Shown here: one piece after another, positions 17,401 to 25,593 of the stretch
How positions within the stretch are numbered: the stretch's first letter is position 1
How the letters are laid out: each line of letters starts with the position of its first letter
Assembly: GCF_011297335.1 (NCBI RefSeq)
Contig: NZ_JAAOTJ010000004.1
Span: 62,001 to 126,000, forward strand
DNA: 64,000 bases
Source of the DNA: Catellatospora methionotrophica
Lineage (GTDB): Bacteria > Actinomycetota > Actinomycetes > Mycobacteriales > Micromonosporaceae
Direction: 5' to 3'
Program-made: the position numbers and the translations under genes
Notes under the pieces: generated by a model
What the model was told of the DNA's origin: nothing
Seen by the model: only the letters and a program-made list of their open reading frames with translations
Databases searched by the model: none

Positions 17401-17814
17401 TTAGGCGTAGTACTCGCAGTGGCCGCCGTCTCTGACCTTCCAGACGATGTTGTCTCGCGTCTCACGGCCGTAGACGCCGTCCGCGCTGATGCCTACCTGA
17501 GTCTGCACCTGGATGAGGGCCGTGCGGGTTGCTGCATCGAAGGAGTTGCTCTGTGCGATGTTCTTGCCGTAGCAAACTCGCAGAGCCGTCTTCAGCACGC
17601 CGACTCCGTTGCTGTGGTCCCCGCTGCGCAGGGTGCAGTTGACCCCGGTAGTGCTGTTCTTGGGAATGTACTGAGGAAAGCCGTTGCGATTGTTGACGGT
17701 TCCGCTGACGTTGCAAACCGGATCGGCAGCTTGAGCAGGCGAAGCGACACCAAGGATGGTCGCCGTCACCGACAATGCGAACAACCCGGGGATCAACTTG
17801 GTTTTTCGGGGCAC
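17401..17814 (-). CDS. Small secreted peptidoglycan-binding-domain protein
   Basis: 137 residues. A Sec signal peptide (1-29, ending SPAQAA) precedes a domain with GVGVLKTALRVCYG, SFDAATRTALIQVQTQVG and ISADGVYGRETRD, which resembles the PG_binding_1 fold. Four cysteines could form two disulfides after export. GTG 17814 has AAAGG eight bases upstream. Its base composition is visibly more AT-rich than that of neighbouring genes and it interrupts the ponA-mannosyltransferase order, so it may be a later arrival. No catalytic domain is attached; it may act as a wall-binding effector or inhibitor. Confidence 0.75.
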   Translation of the reverse strand: MPRKTKLIPGLFALSVTATILGVASPAQAADPVCNVSGTVNNRNGFPQYIPKNSTTGVNCTLRSGDHSNGVGVLKTALRVCYGKNIAQSNSFDAATRTALIQVQTQVGISADGVYGRETRDNIVWKVRDGGHCEYYA

Positions 17815-18257
17815 GGCGATGACCTTTCGAATAGGCGTAGATCCTAAATGGATTGGCCAATCTTAATTGTCGAGGGACTCGCGTACCACCCTCCTAGCGT
17901 TGGTTCATATTTATGATGATCATGGACTTAACCAGGAAATACGCCGCAGAATAGATCGCTTGGAAGAAGTGTGCTGTTTGCCATCGCGGGAAAGGTTCTC
18001 ACCGCTGCTGTCCTCTCAGGTGCTTCCTTACGCATCTCGACGGCTCGTCTGTTGATCGGTGCCACGGCAGCCGGGGGCATCCGGTGAATGCGTGGCCGAC
18101 CGACCGCTACGCGTCGGCACTATCGCGACCACTCGGGGACACGGGCAGGCCGCAAACGGTGCCACTCCGCCGATAAGCTCGGCGTAAACGAAGTTCGGCT
18201 CGCCAAGCTGAGCCTTGACCTGGTTCTTCGACGGGCATTGAGGCAGGATGACGGGCT
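17815..18257. other. AT-richer intergenic stretch
   Basis: About 440 bases with no convincing gene; the first 240 are markedly AT-richer than the genome. It contains the ribosome site for the secreted protein and a perfect 12-base palindrome GATTGGCCAATC (17851-17862), possibly an operator for that gene. The remainder must hold the promoter of the GT87 gene starting at 18258. A 62-codon rightward frame (17867-18055) has no ribosome site or recognisable features and is not called. Confidence 0.5.
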
Positions 18258-19685
18258 ATGAGTGATGTTCGTGAGCACGTGGTGTCGCCCGCCGGGGAGG
18301 ACGGCTTCGTCCGGGGGCTCAGCGAGGCGATCGGCGGACCGCGCGGCGAGCATGCCGTGCCGGAGACGCCCTCGCGCGGCGGCCGGTTCTGGACGGCCGC
18401 GCGGATCGTGCTCGCGCTCACCTGCCTGACCCTGGCACTGCACTGGGTCCAGAAGTCGCCCTGCCGCGACGGCGCCTGGGCCGACCACAGCCAGTACACC
18501 AATTTCTGCTACACCGACGTGCTGGCGCTGTACTACGCCGAGCACCTCAACGAGGGCGCGGTGCCCTACGTCGACTACCCGGTCGAGTACCCGGTGCTGA
18601 CCGGCGCGTTCATGGGCGTGCTGGGGCTGCCGATCCACGCGCTCGGTGAGAAGAACAGCGCGATCCCGCAGGCGACGCTGTTCTACGACGCCAATGCGTT
18701 CGTGCTCAGCCTGTTCGCCATCGCCTCGGTCGCCATGATCCTGTCACTGCGGCGGCGCAGACCCTGGGACGCGGCATTGTTCGCGCTGTCCCCCGTGCTG
18801 CTGGTCACCGCGACGGTCAACTGGGACATGCTGGCCATCGTGCTGGCGGTGGCCGGCATCTGGCTGTGGGCGAAGAAGTATCCGGCCGCGGCGGGGGTGA
18901 TGCTGGGTCTCGGTATGGCGGCGAAACTCTGGCCGGCCTTCCTGTTCCTGCCGATCCTGATCGTGGCGATACGGTCGAAGCAGTACGCGGCGCTGGTCAA
19001 CTCGGTGGCGGCCGGTGTCATCGCCTGGCTGGCGGTGAACGTGCCGGTCATGTTGATCAACTTCGACAACTGGCGGCGCTTCCTCGACCTCAACTCCGAA
19101 CGCATCATCGACTGGGGCACCTCCTGGTACGTCGCCCGCCACTTCGACCCGTTCGGGCTGGAACTGTGGAACGACGTGCCCGCGGTGACGAACCTGTCGC
19201 TGGGGGTGTTCCTGCTGTGCTGCGTGGGCCTGCTGGTGTTCGGGCTGCGGGTCGAGACGCCGCCTCGGCTGGCGCAGCTGGCGTTCCTGGTCGTGGCGAT
19301 CTTCCTGATCACCAACAAGGTGTGGTCGCAGCAGTTCACGCTGTGGCTGCTGCCGCTGCTGGTGCTGGCCCGCCCGAAGTGGCCCGCGTTCCTGGCCTGG
19401 CAGCTCGCCGAGGTCTGCTACTTCCTCGCCTTCTACGGCGAGCTGATGGGCGCCTCCGGCAAGCAGGTCTTCCCCGAGGGTGTGTTCATCTTCGCCTCGG
19501 TGCTGCGGCTGTCCACCGTGATGCTGCTCGTGGTGCTGGTCATCCGCGACATGGTGCGCCCCGAACTGGACGTGGTGCGGCGCACGTACGCCGACTCGCC
19601 CACTCCCGACCCGGACGGCGGCCCGGCAAACGACCCGCCCGAGGACGAGCGGGCGAAGGACGGGCTGGTCCCCGCCGTCGCCTAG
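18258..19685 (+). CDS. GT87/DUF2029 family membrane glycosyltransferase
   Basis: 475 residues with about ten spans after a cytoplasmic head (1-48). Features of polyprenyl-phosphate-dependent GT-C mannosyltransferases include the loop VPYVDYPVEYPVLTGAFMG after the first span and GLGMAAKLWPAFLFLPI. It is the positional counterpart of Rv0051 downstream of ponA1. It probably transfers a sugar from a lipid carrier to an envelope glycan outside the membrane. The C-terminal 45 residues are acidic and disordered. Two other DUF2029-like proteins occur in the window (30674 and 37104). Confidence 0.8.
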   Translation: MSDVREHVVSPAGEDGFVRGLSEAIGGPRGEHAVPETPSRGGRFWTAARIVLALTCLTLALHWVQKSPCRDGAWADHSQYTNFCYTDVLALYYAEHLNEGAVPYVDYPVEYPVLTGAFMGVLGLPIHALGEKNSAIPQATLFYDANAFVLSLFAIASVAMILSLRRRRPWDAALFALSPVLLVTATVNWDMLAIVLAVAGIWLWAKKYPAAAGVMLGLGMAAKLWPAFLFLPILIVAIRSKQYAALVNSVAAGVIAWLAVNVPVMLINFDNWRRFLDLNSERIIDWGTSWYVARHFDPFGLELWNDVPAVTNLSLGVFLLCCVGLLVFGLRVETPPRLAQLAFLVVAIFLITNKVWSQQFTLWLLPLLVLARPKWPAFLAWQLAEVCYFLAFYGELMGASGKQVFPEGVFIFASVLRLSTVMLLVVLVIRDMVRPELDVVRRTYADSPTPDPDGGPANDPPEDERAKDGLVPAVA

Positions 19686-19705
19686 CAGCCGCAGACGAGA
19701 TGAAC

Positions 19706-19741
19706 GAGCCCCCGCCACCCGGAAACGGGTGACGGGGGCTC
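19706..19741. terminator. Bidirectional hairpin terminator
   Basis: Sixteen-base arms (19706-19721 and 19726-19741) with one mismatch around a GAAA tetraloop, between the convergent GT87 gene and the membrane protein gene. Confidence 0.8.
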
Positions 19742-19758
19742 CGTCGTTGCTGCCTGCC

Positions 19759-21633
19759 CTACGACAGGGTGAAGACGACCGCGTCGGGGGCGTCGACGCG
19801 TTCGATGCCGAGGCCGTCGGCGGGGGCGGTCAGGGCCGGCTCGTACGGCGTGCCCTTGGCTTCCTCGCGGAGCACCAGCACGGTCTTGACGCCGAGCTCG
19901 CGCAGCCGGTTCACGCTGGCCTGGTCCGGGAACGTCTTGGTCAGCTCCCGGATCTCGCCGAGCGTGGCGGGGGTGAAGCCGCTGTTGCCGTTGACGATCG
20001 GCGCCATCCGGTCCGTCGACCAGACCATCACCTTCATGTCCGTCAGCGGGTCGCTCGGCAGGACCAGCATCGGCGCCTGCGCGGTGGCCATGGACTGCGG
20101 TTGCAGCGGCACCACCGGGTGCTCGGTCACGTTCAGGCCCTCGACGATCACCAGCAGCAGCGGCAGGAAGGTGGCCAGGCGCAGCAGCGGGTGCGGGCGG
20201 GACGGCACCCGGTCCTCGGCGACCGTCTTGGCCTGCTCGACGAAGGCGGTCACCGCCCCGGCGGCCAGGATGGCCAGCAGCAGCGTGGTCCAGATGATCA
20301 GGCGCCCGGGGGTGCGGATGCCGCTCCAGCCGGGAAGGATGTCGTACAGCGTCATGTAGCCGGGGCGGCCGCCGACGAACTTCGTGCCCATCGCCAGGAT
20401 CACCGTCAGCACGACGCCGCCGAACAGCAGCAGCCGCTGGCGCAGGGTCCAGATCGACATGATCAGCCCGGCGAAGGCCAGGCCGTAGAGCACGAACCCG
20501 GGCAGCAGGCTGGTCTCCCCCGCCGCCCAGCCCAGCGCCTCGCGGGCGCCGGAGTGCGCCTCGCCCCACGGCATCGACTGGGCGGGGCTGGTGAAGAAGC
20601 CGAGGAGCGGCGGGGAGTACCAGCTGACCTCGACGTCGGAGCGCTCGGCGTACGGGTGCAGTTCCAGGACCTTGAAGTAGGCCAGTGCCATCAGGCCGCC
20701 GGTCGCGGCGAAGATCAGGCCGCCGGCCGCGTCGAAGGACAGCAGCTTCCAGCCGAACGGCTTCGGCTCGCTCCAGAACCACTTCCGGCGCACGAAGTAC
20801 GTGATCACGCTGACCAGCACGATGCCCGCCAGCGCGTACGCAAAGGGCAGGCCGATGCCGAAGCCGAGGCTGATCTGCCAGGCGGCGACCAGCCAGCCCG
20901 CCAGTGCCCAGCCGGGCTTGCGCAGCTCGGGGCGGTAGCCGTGGCGCAGCGAGTAACCGTGGCCGCGGGCCAGCATGGCCAGCGCGAGGGCGATGCCGCC
21001 GACCGACATCACGTGCATGTGCCCGGCCTGGGCGAGCCGCCACGGTGCGTACGCGAACGCCGCGCCCGCCACGGCCGCCCCGGTCTTGCCCGAGCCGAGC
21101 TGCCGCACCAGCACGTACGCGCCGAAGAAGGCGAGCGCGTGCAGCAGCACGTACATCACGTTGTAGCGGACCAGGGCGGCTTCGAGCCCGGTGCCGAACA
21201 GGCCGGCCGGGGCGTAGCCGAGCAGGGTGTCGGAGAAGGCGAAGCTGTACTTCTCCGGGTAGAAGCTGTTGGAGTTCCACAGCTGGGACCAGTCGCTCTT
21301 GAGCACATGCCCGGACCAGGCCATCTGCCACGCCTGCAGCGTGGGATCGCCGGTGTCCTGCGGGATCGTGTACGCCGCGTAGCGCAGGGTGGGCCAGGTC
21401 ATGGCGACGGCCAGCGCGAGCGAGGCGTACATGGCCAGCGCCCACTCGTGCAGCAGCGCATACCGGACACCCCGTAGCACGCGGCGCGGCCGGGTCGGGC
21501 TCTCCTCCTCCGCCGCCGGGCTGAACCGGGCGAAGGCGTCCTCCTCGACCGGCTCGGGTGCGGCGTGGCGGGGGGCAACCGGTTCCTTGACGGCGGTCGG
21601 CTCCTTGGCGGGCGCGGCGTCGGTCCCGTTCAC
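19759..21633 (-). CDS. Large polytopic membrane protein, GT-C-like
   Basis: 624 residues. A disordered cytoplasmic head (1-60) is followed by about 11 spans and a soluble C-terminal domain (about 500-624). The first outer loop (IPQDTGDPTLQAWQMAW, then LWNSNSFYPEKYSFAFSD) resembles GT-C glycosyltransferases and YfhO-like proteins, with an acidic pair after span 1. It may glycosylate envelope material, but no family was firmly identified. Its stop is separated from the convergent GT87 gene by the hairpin at 19706-19741, and its start lies 10 bases after the stop of nfo on the same strand, so nfo and this gene are probably cotranscribed. Confidence 0.65.
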   Translation of the reverse strand: MNGTDAAPAKEPTAVKEPVAPRHAAPEPVEEDAFARFSPAAEEESPTRPRRVLRGVRYALLHEWALAMYASLALAVAMTWPTLRYAAYTIPQDTGDPTLQAWQMAWSGHVLKSDWSQLWNSNSFYPEKYSFAFSDTLLGYAPAGLFGTGLEAALVRYNVMYVLLHALAFFGAYVLVRQLGSGKTGAAVAGAAFAYAPWRLAQAGHMHVMSVGGIALALAMLARGHGYSLRHGYRPELRKPGWALAGWLVAAWQISLGFGIGLPFAYALAGIVLVSVITYFVRRKWFWSEPKPFGWKLLSFDAAGGLIFAATGGLMALAYFKVLELHPYAERSDVEVSWYSPPLLGFFTSPAQSMPWGEAHSGAREALGWAAGETSLLPGFVLYGLAFAGLIMSIWTLRQRLLLFGGVVLTVILAMGTKFVGGRPGYMTLYDILPGWSGIRTPGRLIIWTTLLLAILAAGAVTAFVEQAKTVAEDRVPSRPHPLLRLATFLPLLLVIVEGLNVTEHPVVPLQPQSMATAQAPMLVLPSDPLTDMKVMVWSTDRMAPIVNGNSGFTPATLGEIRELTKTFPDQASVNRLRELGVKTVLVLREEAKGTPYEPALTAPADGLGIERVDAPDAVVFTLS

Positions 21634-21643
21634 AGGTTCCCCT

Positions 21644-22429
21644 CTACTGCTGTGCGCGCAGGTACGCGATGTCGGCGGACTGGCCCTCCACCCCGCCGGG
21701 CGTCTCCACCACGGCGGGCGCGCCGGCGGCGCGCACGACGGCGGCCACCAGCTCGGGGTCGATCATCCCGGGTTCAATGCTCTTGACTGTCAGATTGTCG
21801 TGCCGATCGCGGCCGGAGTCGAATCCGTCTCGCGATCCGTTCGCATGCACCAGGTCGATGCGCCCGGTGATGGACTTCACCCGGTCGACGATGTCGAGCA
21901 GTTCCTCGCCGCCCGCGTGGGCGTGGCAGGTGTCCAGGCAGAAGCCGACGTTGAAGTCGCCGACCGCGTCCCACAGCCGGGCCAGCTCGTCGAAGCGCCG
22001 CGCGCAGGCGTTGTCGCCGCCGGCGGTGTTCTCGATCAGGACCCGGACGGGCAGCCCGCCGTCGTCGTGGGCCTTCTGCAGCGCCTTGCGCCAGTTGTCG
22101 ATGCCGACCGCGACGTCCTCGCCCTTGTTGACGTGCCCGCCGTGCACGATGAGGCCGCTGGCGCCCACCGTGGCCGCCGCGGCGGCGTGCTGGCCGAGCA
22201 GTTTGCGGCTGGGGATGCGGATCCGGTTGTTGGTCGATGCGAGATTGAGCACATAGGGGGCGTGCACGAAGATCTCGACCGAACTGGCCCGCAGCGCGTC
22301 GGCGTCCGGCCGCGCCTCCGGCGCCTTCCAGCCCTGTGGATCGGCGAGGAAGAACTGCACGACGTCGGCGTTTCGCGCGGTCGCCTCAGCTAGTGGATCT
22401 TCATAATCGACGTGAGCCCCGATAAGCAT
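21644..22429 (-). CDS. nfo: Endonuclease IV (AP endonuclease, deoxyribonuclease IV)
   Basis: 261 residues in a TIM-barrel fold. Metal-ligand motifs are in order: [60 protein letters not shown] and VETPGG. The enzyme cleaves 5' of abasic sites in base-excision repair using three zinc ions. The frame stays open far upstream, but ATG 22429 ([12 protein letters not shown]) matches the family's N-terminus; the ribosome site there is weak. Divergent from the surface-protein gene at 22611. Confidence 0.9.
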   Translation of the reverse strand: MLIGAHVDYEDPLAEATARNADVVQFFLADPQGWKAPEARPDADALRASSVEIFVHAPYVLNLASTNNRIRIPSRKLLGQHAAAAATVGASGLIVHGGHVNKGEDVAVGIDNWRKALQKAHDDGGLPVRVLIENTAGGDNACARRFDELARLWDAVGDFNVGFCLDTCHAHAGGEELLDIVDRVKSITGRIDLVHANGSRDGFDSGRDRHDNLTVKSIEPGMIDPELVAAVVRAAGAPAVVETPGGVEGQSADIAYLRAQQ

Positions 22430-22610
22430 TCGACCAGTATTACCGCTCCGCTCCGCACGCGCTCGGGTCGCGAGCGCAACCGGAGCCGGTTTGTTGCGTT
22501 GATTTCTATGCCGCACCGTGCTCCCCCAGCCGGGGACCTTGCGGGGCGTGCCTCCTCGCCCCCCGCGAGGCGACCAGATCCGGGGCGCACGCCCCAAGGG
22601 GAGATGCGCA

Positions 22611-23447
22611 ATGTCGTACGCCATCCGTCGGCGAGCCGCGGCCTTCGCGGCGGCCGGCCTTCTCGCTGGCCTGCCGTTGCTGGGTGCGGGCCAGGCGATG
22701 GCCGCCGAGCCCGAGGCCGCGCCCGGCGTCAGCTTCGACGGCGGCGGTCTGGGCCTGCTGCTGTGCGGCTCGAAGCCCGCCACCGCCAAGATCACCGTCC
22801 CTGCCGAGTCCAAGGTGCGGCTCACCAACGGGCTGGGCCAGGGCGCGACGCTGCAGATCGACGGCAAGGACAGCGCGGCGGTCGCCGACGGCGAGACGGT
22901 GGAGGTCCAGTTCCACCGGGGGCCGGTCAAGGTCGCCATGGTGCCCGAGTGCCTGCTGAACCTGAACCCGACCTTCGAGCCGCTGACCGTGGACGTGGTG
23001 AACCGCTCGACGTCCACCCCGCCGAGCAGTGGCAACAGTGGCGGCGGTCAGGGCAGCGGGTCGACGCCGAGCAAGAAGCCGTCGGCCAAGCCCAGCCCCA
23101 CCAAGGGTGCGAGCCAGTCGTCCGGCGGCAACCGCCAGACCAGCCCCGCCGGGTCGCCGGACAACACCGACGAGACGGTGGACGTGCCGGACCCTTCAGG
23201 CGCCCCGCTGTTCGAGGAGCCGCCCGTGGCGGGTGCCGACGGTGAACCCGCGCCCGAGGAGTCGCCGAACGGCTCGGTGGTCGGCAGTTCGAACAAGATC
23301 GAAACGCGCGACGCGAAACTGGTTTCATCCGACAAGGGTCCAATCGGACTTCTAGCAATTATCGCGACAGTGTGTGTCGTTGGTGTCGCAGCCGGGGCAA
23401 TCCGCGCTATTATCGCTCAGCGAGCAACTCGGGCAGAGTTCGCGTAG
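22611..23447 (+). CDS. Exported surface protein with C-terminal membrane anchor
   Basis: 278 residues. A signal peptide (1-31, ending AMAAEP) leads to a compact beta-rich region (about 35-120, with [13 protein letters not shown] and [11 protein letters not shown] whose cysteines could pair), a long Ser/Pro/Gly/Lys linker (120-235) and a C-terminal span (about 243-268) followed by basic residues. There is no LPXTG sorting motif, so anchoring is by the membrane span. ATG 22611 has GGGGAG eight bases upstream. No enzymatic domain is recognised. Confidence 0.7.
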   Translation: MSYAIRRRAAAFAAAGLLAGLPLLGAGQAMAAEPEAAPGVSFDGGGLGLLLCGSKPATAKITVPAESKVRLTNGLGQGATLQIDGKDSAAVADGETVEVQFHRGPVKVAMVPECLLNLNPTFEPLTVDVVNRSTSTPPSSGNSGGGQGSGSTPSKKPSAKPSPTKGASQSSGGNRQTSPAGSPDNTDETVDVPDPSGAPLFEEPPVAGADGEPAPEESPNGSVVGSSNKIETRDAKLVSSDKGPIGLLAIIATVCVVGVAAGAIRAIIAQRATRAEFA

Positions 23448-23460
23448 AATATTAAATACT

Positions 23461-23544
23461 CCGCGGGGCGTCTCTCTCCAACATCGTCGGTGTGGTCGTT
23501 CCTCCCCAGGTCCCACCCAGCAGTTCGGATAGAGCGCCCCGCGG
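23461..23544. other. Long-range stem: possible structured RNA
   Basis: CCGCGGGGCG (23461-23470) is the exact complement of CGCCCCGCGG (23535-23544), and the next inner segments (CTCTCTCC and GGATAGAG) pair with one mismatch, giving roughly 18 bp closing a 45-base loop. It lies between the surface-protein stop and the rpsF operon. It does not fit tRNA or 6C RNA. Confidence 0.45.
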
Positions 23545-23555
23545 TCCTCCTCACG

Positions 23556-23589
23556 AGACGCGGCCACCGGATCCCCGGCGGCCGCGTCT
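23556..23589 (+). terminator. Hairpin terminator upstream of rpsF operon
   Basis: AGACGCGGCC and GGCCGCGTCT arms (10 bp) with an inner CCGG/CCGG pairing, followed by TCTTT. It probably ends the surface-protein transcript. Confidence 0.55.
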
Positions 23590-23654
23590 TCTTTCGTGTG
23601 TCCAGATCCCGACCCGCGTGGCCCGCCGGGGACGGCGGCGGCGAGGGCGGGCGG

Positions 23655-23675
23655 CCGACCAGGTAACATGGTCGG
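23655..23675 (+). promoter_or_regulatory. Putative rpsF operon promoter inside an inverted repeat
   Basis: CCGACC (23655-23660) and GGTCGG (23670-23675) flank AGGTAACAT, in which TAACAT (23664-23669) fits a -10 hexamer (TAnnnT). No clear -35 was seen. Confidence 0.4.
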
Positions 23676-23783
23676 GTTCCGTGTGCCGCGGGCCTATCCC
23701 GCGGCATTCGCATGGAACGACGCAGACCTCCTGCTACGGACAGTCCGTAGCCGAAGGGGCCGGTCACCGGCCCCGCCAAGCCC
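23676..23783 (+). promoter_or_regulatory. Structured leader of the rpsF operon (candidate S6:S18 autoregulatory site)
   Basis: Three consecutive hairpins precede the rpsF ribosome site. The first pairs GTTCC/GGAAC outside CCGCGGG/CCCGCGG (23676-23718). The second is GCTACGGA/TCCGTAGC, and the third GGGGCCGG/CCGGCCCC around TCA. A CCGAA sequence joins the last two. Many bacteria regulate rpsF-rpsR through an S6:S18-binding leader with a CCG bulge; identity here is inference from position and structure. Confidence 0.4.
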
Positions 23784-23801
23784 ATAGGAGGTGAGTACGT
23801 C

Positions 23802-24092
23802 TTGCGTCACTACGAAGTAATGGTGATCCTCGACCCCAGTCTCGAGGAGCGCACCGTCGCCCCGTCCCTGGACACGTACCTCAACGTGATCCGCACGTCG
23901 GGTGGTTCGGTCGAGAAGCTCGACGTGTGGGGCCGTCGCCGGCTCTCGTTCGAGATCAACAAGAAGGCCGAGGGCATCTACGCCGTCATCGACCTGCAGG
24001 CCACGCCTGCGGCCGTTGCCGAGCTGGACCGCCAGCTGCGACTCAACGAGTCCGTGCTGCGCACCAAGGTCATCCGTCCGGAAGTTCGCTGA
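23802..24092 (+). CDS. rpsF: 30S ribosomal protein S6
   Basis: 96 residues, starting [18 protein letters not shown] and containing [19 protein letters not shown], typical of bacterial S6. It binds S18 on the platform of the 30S subunit. The start is TTG at 23802, eight bases after a strong AGGAGGTG. It is first in the rpsF-ssb-rpsR-rplI operon. Confidence 0.97.
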   Translation: MRHYEVMVILDPSLEERTVAPSLDTYLNVIRTSGGSVEKLDVWGRRRLSFEINKKAEGIYAVIDLQATPAAVAELDRQLRLNESVLRTKVIRPEVR

Positions 24093-24190
24093 CCTTCCCG
24101 ACACCCGCGTTGCCCGGACCACTTCACGTGTGCTGTCGCATCCCTGTGGGAACCTTTGCGGCAGAACAAATGTGAACCGAGGAGAAGGTC

Positions 24191-24709
24191 ATGGCTGGAG
24201 AAACCACCATCACGGTCATCGGCAATCTTGTCGACGACCCTGAGCTGCGCTTCACCCCGTCGGGTGCGGCTGTGGCGAAGTTCCGTCTCGCTTCGACCCC
24301 CCGCACGCTGGACCGCGCGTCCGGCGAGTGGAAGGACGGCGAGCCGCTGTTCCTGTCCTGCAACATGTGGCGGCAGATGGCGGAGAACGTAGCCGAGTCG
24401 CTGCAGAAGGGCTCTCGCGTCATCGTCTCCGGACGGCTGCGTCAGCGGTCGTACGAGACGAAGGAAGGCGAGAAGCGCACGGTCTACGAGCTGGAAGTCG
24501 ACGAGATCGGCCCGTCGCTGCGGTATGCCACGGCGAAGGTGCAGAAGATGTCGCGTTCCGGCGGCGGCGGCGGTGGGGGCTACGGCTCCGGCTCCAGCGG
24601 CGGCGGCAACAACTCCGGCGGCGGCGGAGGCTTCTCCGACGACCCGTGGGCGACGGCTGCTCCCGCAGGCGGTTCGGGTGGCAATTTCGACGACGAGCCA
24701 CCGTTCTGA
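24191..24709 (+). CDS. ssb: Single-stranded DNA-binding protein
   Basis: 172 residues. The OB-fold (1-115) has [25 protein letters not shown] and [17 protein letters not shown]; a Gly/Ser-rich linker follows, and the acidic tip DDEPPF recruits partner proteins. It coats single-stranded DNA in replication and repair. GAGGAGAAGG lies ahead of ATG 24191. The position between rpsF and rpsR is conserved in most bacteria. Confidence 0.97.
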   Translation: MAGETTITVIGNLVDDPELRFTPSGAAVAKFRLASTPRTLDRASGEWKDGEPLFLSCNMWRQMAENVAESLQKGSRVIVSGRLRQRSYETKEGEKRTVYELEVDEIGPSLRYATAKVQKMSRSGGGGGGGYGSGSSGGGNNSGGGGGFSDDPWATAAPAGGSGGNFDDEPPF

Positions 24710-24761
24710 CAGGTGACCGTGCACGGTCCCCGGTCAGTGGAAACAGACTGAGGTAGAGATC

Positions 24762-25001
24762 ATGGCGAAGGCTGCGGCCCTGCGCAAACCGAAGAAGAAG
24801 GTGAACCCGCTCGACAAGGAGGGGATCACCTACATCGACTACAAGGACACCGCGCTGCTGCGCAAGTTCATCTCCGACCGCGGCAAGATCCGCGCGCGAC
24901 GGGTGACCGGCGTTACCACGCAGCAGCAGCGGCAGATCGCTCGGGCGGTCAAGAACGCCCGCGAGATGGCGCTCCTGCCGTACACCACCACCGGTCGCTG
25001 A
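24762..25001 (+). CDS. rpsR: 30S ribosomal protein S18
   Basis: 79 residues with the S18 core [20 protein letters not shown] and [20 protein letters not shown]. The N-terminus lacks the CxxC zinc pattern seen in some paralogues (it reads [11 protein letters not shown]), so this is the zinc-free form. It pairs with S6 on the 30S platform. The rplI start follows 14 bases after its stop. Confidence 0.97.
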   Translation: MAKAAALRKPKKKVNPLDKEGITYIDYKDTALLRKFISDRGKIRARRVTGVTTQQQRQIARAVKNAREMALLPYTTTGR

Positions 25002-25015
25002 GAGGAGGGCACCTG

Positions 25016-25465
25016 ATGAAGATCATTCTTACGCACGAGGTGTCCGGTCTCGGCACGCCCGGTGACATCGTTGAGGTCAAGGACGGCTTCGGCCGTAACT
25101 ACCTGCTCCCCCAGGGTTTCGCGATCCTGTGGACCAAGGGCGCGGAGAAGCAGGTCGAGTCGATCAAGCGGGCCCGCGGGGCCCGTGACGTTCGCGACCT
25201 GGGTCACGCCAACGAGATCAAGGCGCAGCTCGAGGGCCTGAAGGTCACCCTGTCGGCGCGCGCCGGCCAGGGCGGCCGCCTGTTCGGCTCGGTCACCGCG
25301 AACGAGGTCGCCGAGGCGGTCAAGTCCGCTGGTGGCCCGGCGCTGGACAAGCGCAAGATCGAGCTGCCGACGGTCATCAAGTCGACCGGCGGCTACACGG
25401 TGCAGATCAAGCTGCACTCGGACGTGACCGCCAAGTTCAACCTGAACGTGGTCGCCTCCAAGTAA
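25016..25465 (+). CDS. rplI: 50S ribosomal protein L9
   Basis: 149 residues. The N-terminal rRNA-binding domain MKIILTHEVSGLGTPGDIVEVK with NYLLPQGFA is linked by a long helix (about 40-75) to the C-terminal domain (about 80-149, LFGSVTANEVAEAV). GAGAGGAGG precedes ATG 25016. It is last in the operon, followed by a 20-bp hairpin. Confidence 0.97.
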   Translation: MKIILTHEVSGLGTPGDIVEVKDGFGRNYLLPQGFAILWTKGAEKQVESIKRARGARDVRDLGHANEIKAQLEGLKVTLSARAGQGGRLFGSVTANEVAEAVKSAGGPALDKRKIELPTVIKSTGGYTVQIKLHSDVTAKFNLNVVASK

Positions 25466-25474
25466 CCCGTCACA

Positions 25475-25518
25475 CCGCAGAAGACCCCCGGACCACCAGG
25501 TCCGGGGGTCTTCTGCGG
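25475..25518 (+). terminator. rplI operon terminator, 20-bp perfect stem
   Basis: Arms 25475-25494 and 25499-25518 are perfectly complementary around ACCA, nine bases after the rplI stop. It stands between convergent genes and may act in both directions. Confidence 0.92.
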
Positions 25519-25533
25519 TTTCGGGGAAACCGC
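25515..25533. repeat. GTTTC-GGG-GAAAC hairpin
   Basis: GCGGTTTC (25515-25522), GGG loop, GAAACCGC (25526-25533). It overlaps the last four bases of the rplI terminator. It has the same core and loop as the murJ terminator (GCAGTTTC/GAAACTGC), with a compensating A-T to G-C change. A half copy, TTTCCCCGAAACCG, lies near 25560-25573. Confidence 0.65.
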
Positions 25534-25593
25534 GGTCACATCGCGTTCGATTCCAGCACTTTCCCCGAAACCGATGGCCCCGACTCGTCCTGA

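Noticed and set aside
17867-18055. 62-codon rightward frame
   Set aside because: No ribosome site, no recognisable features, AT-rich intergenic context.
23461-23544. tRNA gene or 6C RNA
   Set aside because: The closing stem is longer than a tRNA acceptor, there is no cloverleaf or T-loop, and no C-rich hairpin loops.
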